Shown: positions 11,621 to 22,098 of the stretch, one piece after another | Position numbering within the stretch: the stretch's first letter is position 1 | How the letters are laid out: each line of letters begins with the position of its first letter | Origin: Kitagawia praeruptora | Lineage: Eukaryota; Streptophyta; Magnoliopsida; Apiales; Apiaceae | Length of the DNA: 64,000 bases | Assembly: GCA_037693485.1 (NCBI GenBank) | Contig: CM075352.1 | Coordinates: 65,226,001 to 65,290,000 of the forward strand | Direction of reading: 5' to 3' | Program-made: the position numbers and the translations under genes | Notes under the pieces: generated by a model | Database searches by the model: none | What the model saw: only the letters and a program-made list of their open reading frames with translations | What the model was told of the DNA's origin: nothing

Positions 11621-12295
11621 CTAGCTTACAGCCCGTGCAAAGCACGGGTTACTTTTAAATACTTTTAAAATTATGTTATTAAATAAAATAGAGTATAATA
11701 TTTTATTATGGAATTTAACTTTGTAATATTAATTAATAAAATTAATAAAAATAAAATTAATAATTATTATTATTATTTAATAAATGATATGTATTGATTA
11801 GAACTAATAATATAAAATTTTAATATAAATTTGTTGTTAACGGGATTCGAACCTTGATCTTTAGAAGAGGGATTTAAATAAAGAATATTACTTATTATTA
11901 GATCTAACTGCTATAATCTATTTACTAAATATCCAACGGTCACTATTCTTTCGATGGTTCAACATGGTTGAACCAAACAACCAAATTATACCCCTGTTTG
12001 CTTATTACTCCCTCCGTCTCTAAATACTTTTCCCATTTGAGTTGGACACATTTGCCAACGCACACTTTTGATCATTAATATCTTCAATTTCGTATTAGTA
12101 TTAAATATAAAAACTTCACTGTATTAAAGTACTCATAAATACGAATCCAACAAGATCACTCATGACTATATTTGGTCTTACAGATTAGACGTAAATTAGT
12201 AATTTATCTCATGTCATGAACAGTCCCGACATATGAAACGAGCGTAGTATTATGAGACGGAGGGAGTATATATTAGTATAAATAATAATAATAGA
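11621..12295 (-). mobile_element. Non-autonomous Helitron (675 bp), minus strand
   Basis: The left end reads CTAGCTTACAGCCCGTGCAAAGCACGGG. On the minus strand this is the hairpin followed by CTAG, with A at 11620 on the outside. The right end reads AATAATAATAATAGA then T, the complement of a TC start. The outer part shares GTTTGGTTCAAC with the Helitron at 9289, supporting one family. A Stowaway MITE (12008-12266) is nested close to its 5' end. A tRNA-like stretch (B box GGTTCGAATCC on the minus strand, near 11842) lies inside. Confidence 0.7.
12008..12266. mobile_element. Stowaway-like MITE nested in a Helitron
   Basis: The ends CTCCCTCCGTCTC and GAGACGGAGGGAG are perfect 13-bp inverted repeats, flanked by TA on both sides (12006-12007, 12267-12268). 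The length is 259 bp and it is non-coding. It sits about 30 bp from the 5' end of the Helitron at 11621-12295 and is therefore younger than it. Confidence 0.85.
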
Positions 12296-12576
12296 TTCTA
12301 GTATTGCATTCAGCCTGTGCATGGTAGACTTGAACGAAAAAAGGTTCCAGCTAATAATTCAAAAACTGCGACTTTTGTTAATGTATATCAGTATAGGAAC
12401 ATAGATTAGACGATTTTCTTGACCAGATTAAATCAATTTATTTTATTCTCATCTCAGAAGTCAAAACTTTTGCGTATAAATTAATAAGCTTGACGATCAA
12501 TATTGAACAAGTACAATTCTAACTTTCAATACTTAAAATATTAATCTTGTACTAGGTCTTAAGAACTAAATAGGCA

Positions 12577-12892
12577 ATGGAAAATATCAATCTTACACCA
12601 AAATCCATTCTTTTGGCACTCTTTATGTGCGTCTTGATTCTCTTTCCTGCGCCCTTGTTCTGCGAGGCAACTCGACTGCCCATACGTACATGTGTCGCGT
12701 ATTTCTTATACATTTAAAGACTTTTCGTAATCTGTGGAATTCGTAAATTTGTTTGCAGAAGTGCTGCAGAGAGGTGGAAAAATATGCCCAGCATGTCTAT
12801 GTTGTGAAGATTCACGGCGTCGGCCGCCTGGCTCATGTTGCCCTTGCTGTGTTACTCCTGTCACTCCTCAGTCCCAGGCTGCTTCTCCCTGA
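12577..12892 (+). CDS. Small secreted cysteine-rich protein, member D (2 exons, 80 aa)
   Basis: Exon 1 is 12577-12685 and exon 2 is 12759-12892; the intron is only 73 bp with GT-AG ends in phase 1. The total of 243 bp is open to TGA. The signal peptide (ILLALFMCVLILFPAPLFCEA) is followed by ATRLPIQVLQRGGK. The mature part reads C-P-A-C-L-C-C, EDSRRRPPGS, C-C-P-C-C, then VTPVTPQSQAASP. The same eight-cysteine layout is kept, but the linker is longer and basic (RRR). Exon 2 read in another frame gives a 63-aa open frame that should be ignored. Upstream (about 12340-12500) shows clear similarity to the upstream region of member E and to an orphan copy at 19.77 kb. Function is unknown. Confidence 0.83.
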
Positions 12893-13592
12893 CCACCACT
12901 ATCTACCTGCCATCATAAACACACATGCGCATGCTCCTGCATGAGCTCAATGTCCTTTGTCACTTGCTTCCAATAATTTTATGTGCACATGCTTGTGTTT
13001 GTTGATAGATCGAGTTCGTATAATTAAAATCACCTTAAAAATCTAAGTAAATTTGCTGTTCATTCCAGCAAAATGACAATATAAAAATCAAAATTGTACC
13101 AATTAAGCTAATTAAGTAAACAACAACAAAACATTATCGAGTTCAAGCAAAGTTATAGTCGAATTACATGTACAAAATCAATATCAAATATAAGAATCAA
13201 AATTGTACCAATTAAGCCAAGTGTACAACAACAAAAGATTATCGAGTCCAAACAAAGTTATAGTCGAATTACATGTACAAAAATTCAGAGCTAATCAATA
13301 TCAAATATAATTGCAAACCAAATTATTAAAATTGTCGGATACGAACTTTTGTATTGGCCTGAGGCCACCCCACCGGACCCTTCTTGGGTCCGCACATACG
13401 ACCATAAGTCCATATATAACTACATAACAATGAGTCCTCCAATGAGCATAACCACATAGTTATAAGATGCTTTTCTTGACCAAATCAAATAAGCATTAAA
13501 TTCTATCGACAGGATCTGTGTAACTTTTGCGTATATATTGATTAGCTTGACGATCTTAATGTTGCACTCAGAATTAAGAGTTGAAAAGGATA

Positions 13593-13829
13593 ATGGAGAG
13601 TACTGCTCTAACACCAAAGTCCGTTCTTTTGGCACTGTTCCTGTTGGTCATAATTTGTTTTCCTGCACCCTTGTTCTCTGAGGCCACTCAATTGCGTAGT
13701 CTACATAGAGAACCGCCGGAGAGACCACCGCCTTGTTGTGAAGATATACAGCCATCACCGCGTTGTTGTACTACTTTTACTAAATCTCAGGCTGCTTCTC
13801 CCGTTCTCCGTGACCACCACCACCACTAG
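13593..13829 (+). CDS. Cysteine-poor, intronless variant of the family, member E (78 aa)
   Basis: A single open frame runs from ATG at 13593 to TAG at 13829. The first 31 residues are the family signal peptide (VLLALFLLVIICFPAPLFSEA). After ATQL the intron and the first C-x2-C pair are absent; only two CC pairs remain (PPCCED and PRCC). The tail SQAASP matches member D, but a small insertion right after it shifts the frame, so the sequence that ends D (TGA CCACCAC) is read here as CGT GAC CAC CAC CAC CAC. This gives a C-terminal DHHHH. It could be a functional divergent member or a young pseudogene; the long open frame and clean signal peptide favour expression, but this is not certain. Confidence 0.7.
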   Translation: MESTALTPKSVLLALFLLVIICFPAPLFSEATQLRSLHREPPERPPPCCEDIQPSPRCCTTFTKSQAASPVLRDHHHH

Positions 13830-14664
13830 TTACTAGCCATTATACACAAGCAACACACTCGTGTGTGCGCATCAGCTTCTATATCTCGTATTTGCGCCTG
13901 TTAATCTTTATGTACTCTTGTGGTTAATGATAAAGTTCATGTTTTTTTGTTCATGTATGCTAGCCTTGTGGTTAATGATAATCCGTGCAGTCGTCCGTGC
14001 ACCATGATCATTTATCTTAAATTTTTATTTTTTAATTTTTTTTAAAAAAAATATTGATCCCTTTATTTTAAATAAAGTAAATAAATTTAATATTTAGTGA
14101 CATACCATACCATTAGGAGGGGGACAAAGAATATAAATTTGTTGTGCTGTCGAATTAAATATTCGTGTGATAAAAAAATTTTGCATTCGAAGAAAATCTG
14201 AATATAATTTGATATTAATGAGTTCTCTAACTTGTATCGTTTGCATATTGCAAATGGGCACGGACACACGGTGCCTGTATTGCAAAGAACTAAAAAGCGG
14301 TCCCTTCAACTACTAGCCAGTTACTGGTTTAGAAAGTAAATAAAGATGATCAAAGTTTCAACTCTTTTTTTGTATTTGACGTTTCTTATGTATGTGCACC
14401 CGTGCAGTGTAAGATATGACCCCAGGTAATATTTCGCAATTCACAGCCGGTGCAGTAGACTTATTTGTGAGACATAGTCGCAAGTTAATTTTTTTTTCTT
14501 CAAAGCATTAAGAGAGGTTTTAATTGGATCATATTATTTATTTTGAAAGAGTTTAATAAATTGTATGATTGAAGTAATCATCTAACAATTTCTTTCTATC
14601 AAAATGAACCATAAAAACGTTACAAATTAGAAGAAAGGAAAATCGAACATGTAACATATCTTCT

Positions 14665-15038
14665 TCTATATGTAATAGGAGAACAAAGGGTTTTTTAGGG
14701 GTATTTTGAGCCAATAAACTCCTGTGAATTTACTATTTTACCCTTGTATTTTACAAAATTACATTAATTGTCACTCCCTTATTTTGAAGATAAAAATTAA
14801 GTTATTTTTGCGTTTGTGGGGAATTGAACCAACAACCTCCTCTATATAAATATTCCTCCAAACCATTGTGCTACTTATGTTTTTTAGTAAGAAGTGAAAA
14901 CTTTTTTTACATAACTTCGACCTCTTTATCAATTTCTGGAAAATTTCTTTATCAATTTCTGAAAAATGTCAATTTCTGGAAAATTTCTTTATCAATTTCT
15001 GAAAAATGACCCGTGCCTCGCACGGGTTATTATGCTAG
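14665..15038 (+). mobile_element. Short non-autonomous Helitron
   Basis: The 3' end is classic: hairpin ACCCGTGCCTCGCACGGGT, then TATTATGCTAG ending at 15038, followed by T. The best 5' start is TCTATATGTAATAGGAGAAC at 14665, although the preceding base is T, not A. It carries a minus-strand tRNA-like module at 14818-14877 (GGTTCAATTCCCC) and a duplicated TTTCTTTATCAATTTCTGAA block. Confidence 0.6.
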
Positions 15039-15040
15039 TA

Positions 15041-16190
15041 TATAATAGAGCAACAAGAACATTATTTGAGCCAATAATCCCCTTGTGAAATTACAGTTAT
15101 ACCCTTACAAGTTATAAAATTACATGAAATACCACTCTTTTATTTAAATGGAAAAAAATGAGTTTTTGTGGTGAATCGAATCTAAAACAACCTCTACACT
15201 AGGGCTGTAAATGAGCCGAACCGAGCCGAACTCTTGACTGTTCATGTATCAGCTCGCTAAAAATATTTCGAACTCGAACTCGAGCTCGAACTTTTATCGA
15301 GCCAATTTTTTTGTTTGTGTATCGACTCGTTAAGAAAAATGTTATTCACGAACATGTTCGCGAACAGTTCACGAACATGTCTCACGAGCTATTGGTCACG
15401 AACTTCTCATGAATACTAGCTCATGAACATCTCATGAATATTGTCCATGATCTCGTGTTCACAAATACCTCATTTAATTCTAGAATTTTAATGCATTAAA
15501 AATAAAAAAGATAAAACCTCAAAAATTAAAGATATCCTTCTAGTCTACAATTATCCACGATTCGAATTAATAAATAACCAACTAATGTTATAATTACAGT
15601 GTAGCATATGTCTAATTTAATTATTTATAATAAAAATAATGTATATATTTAACAAAAGAAGATAATGAATATACAAAATAAACTAATATATTATTTCATA
15701 AACACTAAATTATTTACTAATTATCGTAAATTCAAGGACTCCTGTAAAATCTTAATTAAATATGTTCATGAGAATATGTATCGAATTTGTACAAGAACTC
15801 ATTCATGGACCATATATATTTACGAGTTTGTTTACGAACTACGTTAACGAACTTGTTCACGAACTATATAATCGAACTTGTTCGCGAACTATTGAGCCGA
15901 ACTATGTTGTGCTCAAGTTCGGCTCATTTACGAGACGAACCTCAAAATTGTGATCATGTTCGACTCGTTAACAAATCGAATCGAACTCGAGTCGAACTTT
16001 TTTCGAACCGAACGCCGAACTGTTCGTGAGTGTATCGACTCATTTACAGCCCTACTCTACACAAGTTATCCTACCAACCACTGTGCTACATTGACTTTTT
16101 AGTTTTGAGTTAAAAAACCTTTTACATAAACCCGACCTCTCCATTATTTTATTTTTACTATTATTTATATTTTTGAGTAAAAATAATGTT
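15041..16190 (+). mobile_element. Helitron-family copy interrupted by a hAT MITE
   Basis: TATATAATAGAGCAACAAGA and the following sequence match both the element at 14665 and the next copy at 16190. The copies share TTTGAGCCAATAATCCCCTT, a ban of ATACCCTTACAAGT and a tRNA-like module. The body is split at the tRNA-like module by the hAT MITE at 15200-16054. It has no 3' hairpin of its own, so it seems to be a partial tandem duplicate. Confidence 0.5.
15200..16054. mobile_element. hAT-type MITE with perfect 8-bp target duplication
   Basis: The element starts TAGGGCTGTAAATGAG and ends CTCATTTACAGCCCTA, terminal inverted repeats. It is flanked by CTCTACAC at 15192-15199 and 16055-16062, an 8-bp target duplication as expected for hAT. 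The 855-bp body is rich in TCGAACTCGA / TGTTCACGAAC words that form a long imperfect hairpin. It has no transposase. A paralogous empty site exists in the window at about 16345-16360. Confidence 0.9.
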
Positions 16191-16490
16191 ATATATAAAG
16201 AACAACAAGGACATAATTTGAGCCAATAATCCCCTTGTGAAATTACAGTTATACCCTTACAAGTAATAAAATTACATGAAATGCCACTCACTCTTTTATT
16301 TAAATGAAAAAAAATGAGTTTTTGTAGTGAATCGAACCTAGAACCTCCTTTACACAAGTTATTCTACCGACCATTGTGCTACATTGACTTTTTAGTTTTA
16401 AGTTAAAAAAACCTTTTACATAAACCCGACCTCTCCATTATCTTATTTTTACTATTATTTTAATTTTTGGGTAAAAATAATGGTGATTCG
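16191..16490 (+). mobile_element. Helitron-family partial copy (empty-site paralogue)
   Basis: It repeats the sequence of 15041-16190 without the hAT insertion (GAACCTCCTTTACACAAGTT where the other copy is split). It includes the minus-strand tRNA-like module at 16327-16382 (GGTTCGATTCACTAC). It has no 3' hairpin. Confidence 0.5.
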
Positions 16491-16542
16491 CATTATTTTA
16501 AAACTATTATATTTTAGGTTTCATAATATGGTACACGATCTA

Positions 16543-17088
16543 TCTATTGCTATATATTAAACCACAACACAAGTGCAAAAAATGTCATTTTAATGATTGT
16601 GAACTTACGATAATATCCCTATATGTTAAAAAATTACAAAAGCACCATCTCTTTAAAATTTATGCAAAAAATATATGAAATTATGTTAATGTTGGGAATC
16701 AACCCTCTCGTAATTTCGAAGTATAATTCTATGCGACTTATATCTTGATGAGATATTTAAAGAAATAAATATTAAGGAGCGTACTAATTTTATCTGGAAA
16801 GTATTGTATGACGAGTATTATTCACATCGATGATATGTCTTTTTATCATTGTTCTAAAATAAATTGTGTTATAACCTATACAATATATTTATATGCTACA
16901 AAACATCGTATTTTTAGTGCTCATATGATCTATACATAAATAAAATAATATATAAATTAAAATACTGATATTATAATATGTATGAACATAAAAGGTGCAA
17001 TTATATTTAAAAAAAAATTCTTAAATCGTAAAATTATACAGAATTTATAACAATTGCTAGAGGATGGCCCGTGCCTCGCACGGGTTAT
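16543..17088 (+). mobile_element. Helitron with damaged 3' tip
   Basis: It begins A|TCTATTGCTATATATTAAAC at 16543 and ends with the hairpin GCCCGTGCCTCGCACGGG at about 17067-17084. The terminal CTAG is replaced by TTGCTTTTT, and the next sequence (AAAATATACATCAACACAAG) looks like the start of another element. The end may have been lost when that element joined. Confidence 0.5.
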
Positions 17089-17093
17089 TTTGC

Positions 17094-18112
17094 TTTTTAA
17101 AATATACATCAACACAAGGGTAAAATGTTCCATTTTAATGGCAATGAAATTACTATTTTGCCCTTATTTATTGAAAATTAACAAAAAGTACCCACCCTTT
17201 TAATATTTGTGTAAAAATTAGTTGATTAATAAAGTATATGCAATGTATTTCATTATTCATTACTTCTATCATTCTAAATTAAGAAAATTAGGTTTAAAAT
17301 TATTTTAAAATTATACAATAATCATGTTTATATATTCATCACATTCGTTTTTTATTAATTTTCTTTTCAGAATGTACACATCAGTTGTTTATATTTTCTA
17401 AAATTATCTACATTCTCTTTGTCATTATAAATAATTAACATGTAAAATAAAATTCTTGGTTATACATGAATGTTACTAAGTCTGGATTTAAAAAAAATTC
17501 AAAAACGTTTATCTCTATGTATATATTAATAAAGTATTGAAATAAAATAAAATTTAGTTGGAAAAAAGTTTTTTTAGTTAACCATATATCTTCGAGTTTA
17601 CCTTTATCCTGAAAAAATATGATTGTTTAGCGAAATATTACGTAATAATTAATCTCCTTTTGGATATAATATTAAAAATATTACTAACATAATATGTTTT
17701 TTCCAGGTTGATCTGATATAGAATGATATGAACTATAATTTTATTATTTGTATACATGCCATTTTTTTCAAATTCTTCTTCGCAACCTCGGTCTATTTCT
17801 TATAGGAATTTTGTTTTTGTATGTTCATGACCGGTGTGAGAACATTGCATTATATACTTAGAGATGACATTAACATATTTTAAGGGAAGCAAAATCTTAT
17901 AAGATAAATCACGCCATTTTCACTTAACATTTTTTTAATGAGTATGCTACTACTTGCGGCTAATTGTGAATGGTTGTAATCGTGTTGATATATATGGAAA
18001 GCAATGTCTATCAGTATGGAAAGACAAAGATTATCATCTTAATCTCTCAAATTATAATTACACGATCCCCGTTCATAACTCAAAATTGTACATCATACTC
18101 GACAATATTATT
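17094..18112. other. AT-rich interval, probable 5' part of another Helitron
   Basis: ATACATCAACACAAGGGTAA is followed by TTTTGCCCTTATTT, resembling the first 100 bp of the elements at 14665 and 16543. No gene is seen. The matching 3' end could be any of the hairpins further right, most clearly the one ending at 22098. Confidence 0.3.
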
Positions 18113-18808
18113 AAATGGCGCTAGAAGGAGGGCAGTCATCATATTGGGAGAAAGATGACTAACTCGAACAAGAAGATGAACAGCGAGCACAACAACGGGG
18201 AGACCCCGGGATCATATAGGATACCCAAAGGCGATCCCCCCATGAGCAAGGACAAGGATGGGTCCAAGAAGGTGTTAGCAGTGCAAGAAAGGATGACTAG
18301 AGTGAAGAAGTGGTATAGCTCTAGGGGCGCAAAATAGGAATTCCAGGAAGGGGCCAAGACCTATCAGGAGGAGAACAGTAAGGGCCCCACCAAGAAACTC
18401 TTGGATGAATTTGATGATGTTGTTACGGATCAAACACACCCTTACTTCTATGAAGACCTTGAGCGGGAGGAGGATGTAGAGGCTACTAAGACAAAGGAGG
18501 GGTTGCATAATGTGGCTGCCTCATCTAAGGCGAGGTCAGTTAGTGTGTTTGATCGTCTTGGAAAGAAGTTAGCTGAGCATGATCTCCGCCTCAAGCTTGG
18601 AAAATTCACAGCTAATTACAAGAAGGATAAACGATCCCAGGCTTGGATCCAAGGTTCCGAACGACCCCCCTTTCCTCATCGAGAGCGCAAGTGGTCCCAT
18701 CGTCATAACAACGTGTATATACAGTCCTTATTAGCATTTATTATTAACACATATCACTACTCATATTACAATTTCATAATTACGAGTTTTCAGTCCAAAA
18801 ATTATTAA
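18113..18808 (+). pseudogene. Tat-type gag leader fragment
   Basis: The segment opens with TGGCGCTAGAAGGAGGG (18116-18132), the same primer-binding-site/leader word found at the gag start of the gypsy elements at 43.75 kb and 51.42 kb. A highly charged frame follows from 18155, is stopped by TAG at 18335-18337, and continues in another frame (18401-18808) with the acidic/basic composition of a retrotransposon gag N-terminus. No LTR, gag core or pol is present, so this is an isolated fragment. It sits inside Helitron-rich DNA and could have been captured. Confidence 0.5.
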
Positions 18809-18980
18809 ACCAATCGCTACCTTCTTCCTTAGAACAAAATTAGAGGCATTTAGCACGGACTGTTACGCTAGTTGTACATGCAATTTCAAATTTCGTCATT
18901 AAGTTAGGATTTACTCTGGCATAACAACATAAAAATATGTAACTTATGAGTTAAGGTGTATATCATAGTTTCAGACGACA

Positions 18981-19393
18981 ATGGCAAATCCTAAATCCAT
19001 TGTCTTGGCACTTTCTCTTCTCGCTATTTTTCTCTCACCAATGCCAACATGTGAGGCAACTGGATTTCCTCATCGAGGTTAGATACGTTATAATTTATTC
19101 ATATGTGTTATTAACGATCAATTGCATAAATTTAACTTACATGTAAACTGTGGATGATCAACCGTACAACTGTCTACAAGACTAAGGATGACATTCATTA
19201 ATTTATTTGTGGGGAGTATTTATAGATCTATGCTTTAAAGTTTCGAATTATTATTCTAACTAAAATCTAAAAAAAAAAGGTTATGATTTGATATGCAGAT
19301 ATTCTTCAACGAGGTCCGGTATGTATTACTTGTGAATGTTGTGGACCTCCCCCGCCACAAGACAGATGCTATCATCACCATGAGACCTGCTAG
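18981..19393 (+). CDS. Small secreted cysteine-rich protein, member F (2 exons, 63 aa)
   Basis: Exon 1 is 18981-19077 and exon 2 is 19299-19393; the 221-bp intron is GT-AG in phase 1 at the family position. The signal peptide (IVLALSLLAIFLSPMPTCEA) is followed by TGFPHRDILQRGP. The mature part reads C-I-T-C-E-C-C, GPPPPQDR, then C-Y-H-H-H-E-T-C to the stop. The second cysteine block is thus altered: the CC pairs are replaced by a histidine run between two single cysteines. Closest to member C by its HRxILQ and PVCxxCECC motifs. It may still be functional; the histidines make metal binding worth considering, but that is inference. Confidence 0.8.
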
Positions 19394-19764
19394 GTGCTAG
19401 CTGCTGCAGCCTGTTCCATCTAGTGCTTCTTTGATCATCCTGAGTCGCATTTCATTTCGTATTTTGATTGTATCTCAAACGGGAAAATCTTGACCCGGTA
19501 TCCTACTTTATGTGTAATAATAATGTGACCTGATCAATGTAACAAGTTAATGACGAAATAATTCGGAGCTGTTTGTCTTACTAACTGATAATACTAATAC
19601 TATCCACCGATTGATTTGGAATTATTTTGTTTTGTTGTAAATGAGTAACTTTGGAGTACAAGTCCTATCGACGGCAACTGAACTACTTGTGCGTGCGTGT
19701 TTGAATCCTAAATTAATCCATTCAATCTTTTTTGTAGACTAAAGAAGAAAAGACCCTGCAGCAG

Positions 19765-19900
19765 GCTATTAATTCAAAACCTGTGACTTTTGTGATTGCA
19801 GCATAAGCTCAGCATAGATATGCATACGATTTTCTTGACCAAATCAATAAACTAATTTCGTCCTCATCAAACAGCTTTGTCATCCCTTCGCATCAGCATA
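19765..19900 (+). other. Orphan copy of the peptide-gene upstream region
   Basis: TTAATTCAAAACCTGTGACTT, CGATTTTCTTGACCAAATCA and AATTTCGTCCTCATC follow in the same order as in the 12345-12460 upstream region of member D; member E has a similar stretch at 13460-13490. No coding body follows; similarity fades near 19900. It marks a lost or displaced seventh copy. Confidence 0.55.
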
Positions 19901-22098
19901 TGGAATATCATTTTCCTCTTGATAACAAGAGATGTAACATGTGGGTTTTGTGCAATTTATTTAAAGCATTTTCCTAATATATATTTTCAAACCAAAAATT
20001 AATCTTCTAATATTCCGATCAAAATTCCTCCACCAGTATCGAGCATCTCAACAACTCAATTACCCATCTTCTCCAAATATTTCACAACAAATAGCATCAA
20101 AAGTCTGATCGCCCAACTAAACCAGTAATCATTTAATAAATCCTAAATAAAATCGAAAAATTGAATGTTTGTCGGTTTGGTTTTTAGTACGATTATCCTA
20201 ATTATTAAAATAAATAATAACATTTGATTTCGGTACAATTATCCTAATTATTAAAATAAATAATAACATAAAATAATTCATGGTAATTAGTCGATTGTCT
20301 TTTTCACATTTATGTTTAGCTGAAAATATTACATTTTATAAACAACTAAAAATATCAATAGTACCGGCATATCTTCCAATCATTCACATTTACTTTCTAA
20401 TTAAAACACATCACCCTTTTGATTTAAAACTACAGTAATCTTAAAATCATTAATATATACCTAAAAATATCCCACCATATTTTTCAGTCATTAATAAAAT
20501 ATATTAGAAATCTGTTTACGATGTTTATAATAAGAAAACATTAGTATAATACGTAAACAAGAGTACATAAATTATATTAAATTAAAATTAAAAAATTATT
20601 AAAAATAATGATTATACAAAAACATAATTGTAATATTAAATAAAAACTTTAACATAATAAAAGAAACCCGTGCATCGAACGGTCATTCAAAGTTTGTCGG
20701 TTCGGTTTTCGGCACGGTAATCCTAATTATTAAAATAAATAATAAAATAATATAATTAATGATAATTAGTAGATTGACTTTTTTAATTAAAAGATTTTTA
20801 CTTTTAATTGATGATATTAACTTTTATAGACACCTAAAATATAGATCTAATGATTAAATATTTTATATGAATAAATTACTTTACTGAATATTCAAGTTTC
20901 GAATTCCGTCAACGACATTTTTAATTTAAAATTTTATAATATAAGGTTTAAACCATGAATATCATTAATTGAATTTATATAAATTATTTAAATTTAAAGT
21001 AAAATAATTAATGAAATAATGATTATATAAAAATGTCATTATAACATAAAATAATTTATTACATATCAAAAGACGCACGGGTTAAAAGTTAGTATATGTA
21101 ATTTAGTTATAATTCATATTTGATTGACAATTATAATATTCACTAACATCAATCACAAAATCCTCTATTAGAATATTTTCATCAACTTTTGTGAGGATAC
21201 TCAAGTTATGGTATAAATATAAGATGAGATTAAATGTTCAATAGCGAATATTCAAATATAAGTAAGTTCGGTTGCATAACTTTAGAATGAGATTAAATGT
21301 TCAACTACTGCAAAATATTCAAATACAAATAAGTTTAGTTGCACAATTTTAGAATTCATGTGTTTGACTTCAAAATTCGTATGCATAACTTTTAAGTTCA
21401 GTTGTAGAACATTAAAATTATGGTATAAATATTATATATGAGATAATAGTGTTCAGTAGCATAATGTTGTTAAAAAAGTAAGTTCAGTTGTAGAATTTTG
21501 TAAAAAAAAACAAGTTTAGTTGTAAAACTTTTAAGTTCGTGTGCATAACTTTGAAATTCAGTAGCAAAACATTATTTTTTTTATTGTAAAACAAATAGGA
21601 GTTGCAATAGAAACCTATTTTTTTGGGAATTATTTTTTTGTAAAATAAGTTTAATAAAATATATTAAAATTTTTAAAGAAAGAAGATTAAAAAAATCAAT
21701 CAAAAGGCATGTTTGATAATAAAAAACTTAATAAAAATAAAAGATTTTAATGAGTCATTGATTCTAAATTAATTGAACAAATAGTGTAATTTTTATTTCC
21801 AACAATATCCGTATAAAAATTATTTTAAAATGAATTTAGAAGTAATCCAACGACTAATATTATTTATTCAATTCTCCGTTAGTGTTTGGTATCTCTACAG
21901 ACCCTATAAATATCATTCATAATTAAATTATGCTCAAATGAAACATGGTTTTTTTTAAATATCAATATCAAAATAAGTAAATGTCATTAAATTATTTAAT
22001 CGAAATAATATGATAAATAGTTTGGTTTTAAGAAATTGAAAAAATAGAAATTTTTGATAATTGAACACGAACCGTGCCTAGTACGGGTTATCTGCTAG
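19901..22098. mobile_element. AT-rich stretch with decayed Helitron 3' ends
   Basis: Three 3'-end-like sites are seen: AACCCGTGCATCGAACGGTC near 20667 (hairpin decayed, no CTAG), ACGCACGGGTTAAAAGTTAG near 21073 (half hairpin), and ACCGTGCCTAGTACGGGTTA with TCTGCTAG ending at 22098 (good, followed by T). A 55-bp phrase (TTCGGTACAATTATCCTAAT and around) occurs at 20185, 20230 and 20705. Matching 5' ends were not fixed. No gene is visible. Confidence 0.45.

Noticed and set aside
12753..12944. 63-aa frame MQKCCREVEKYAQ
   Set aside because: It is the second exon of member D read in the wrong frame; the spliced model restores the family cysteine pattern.
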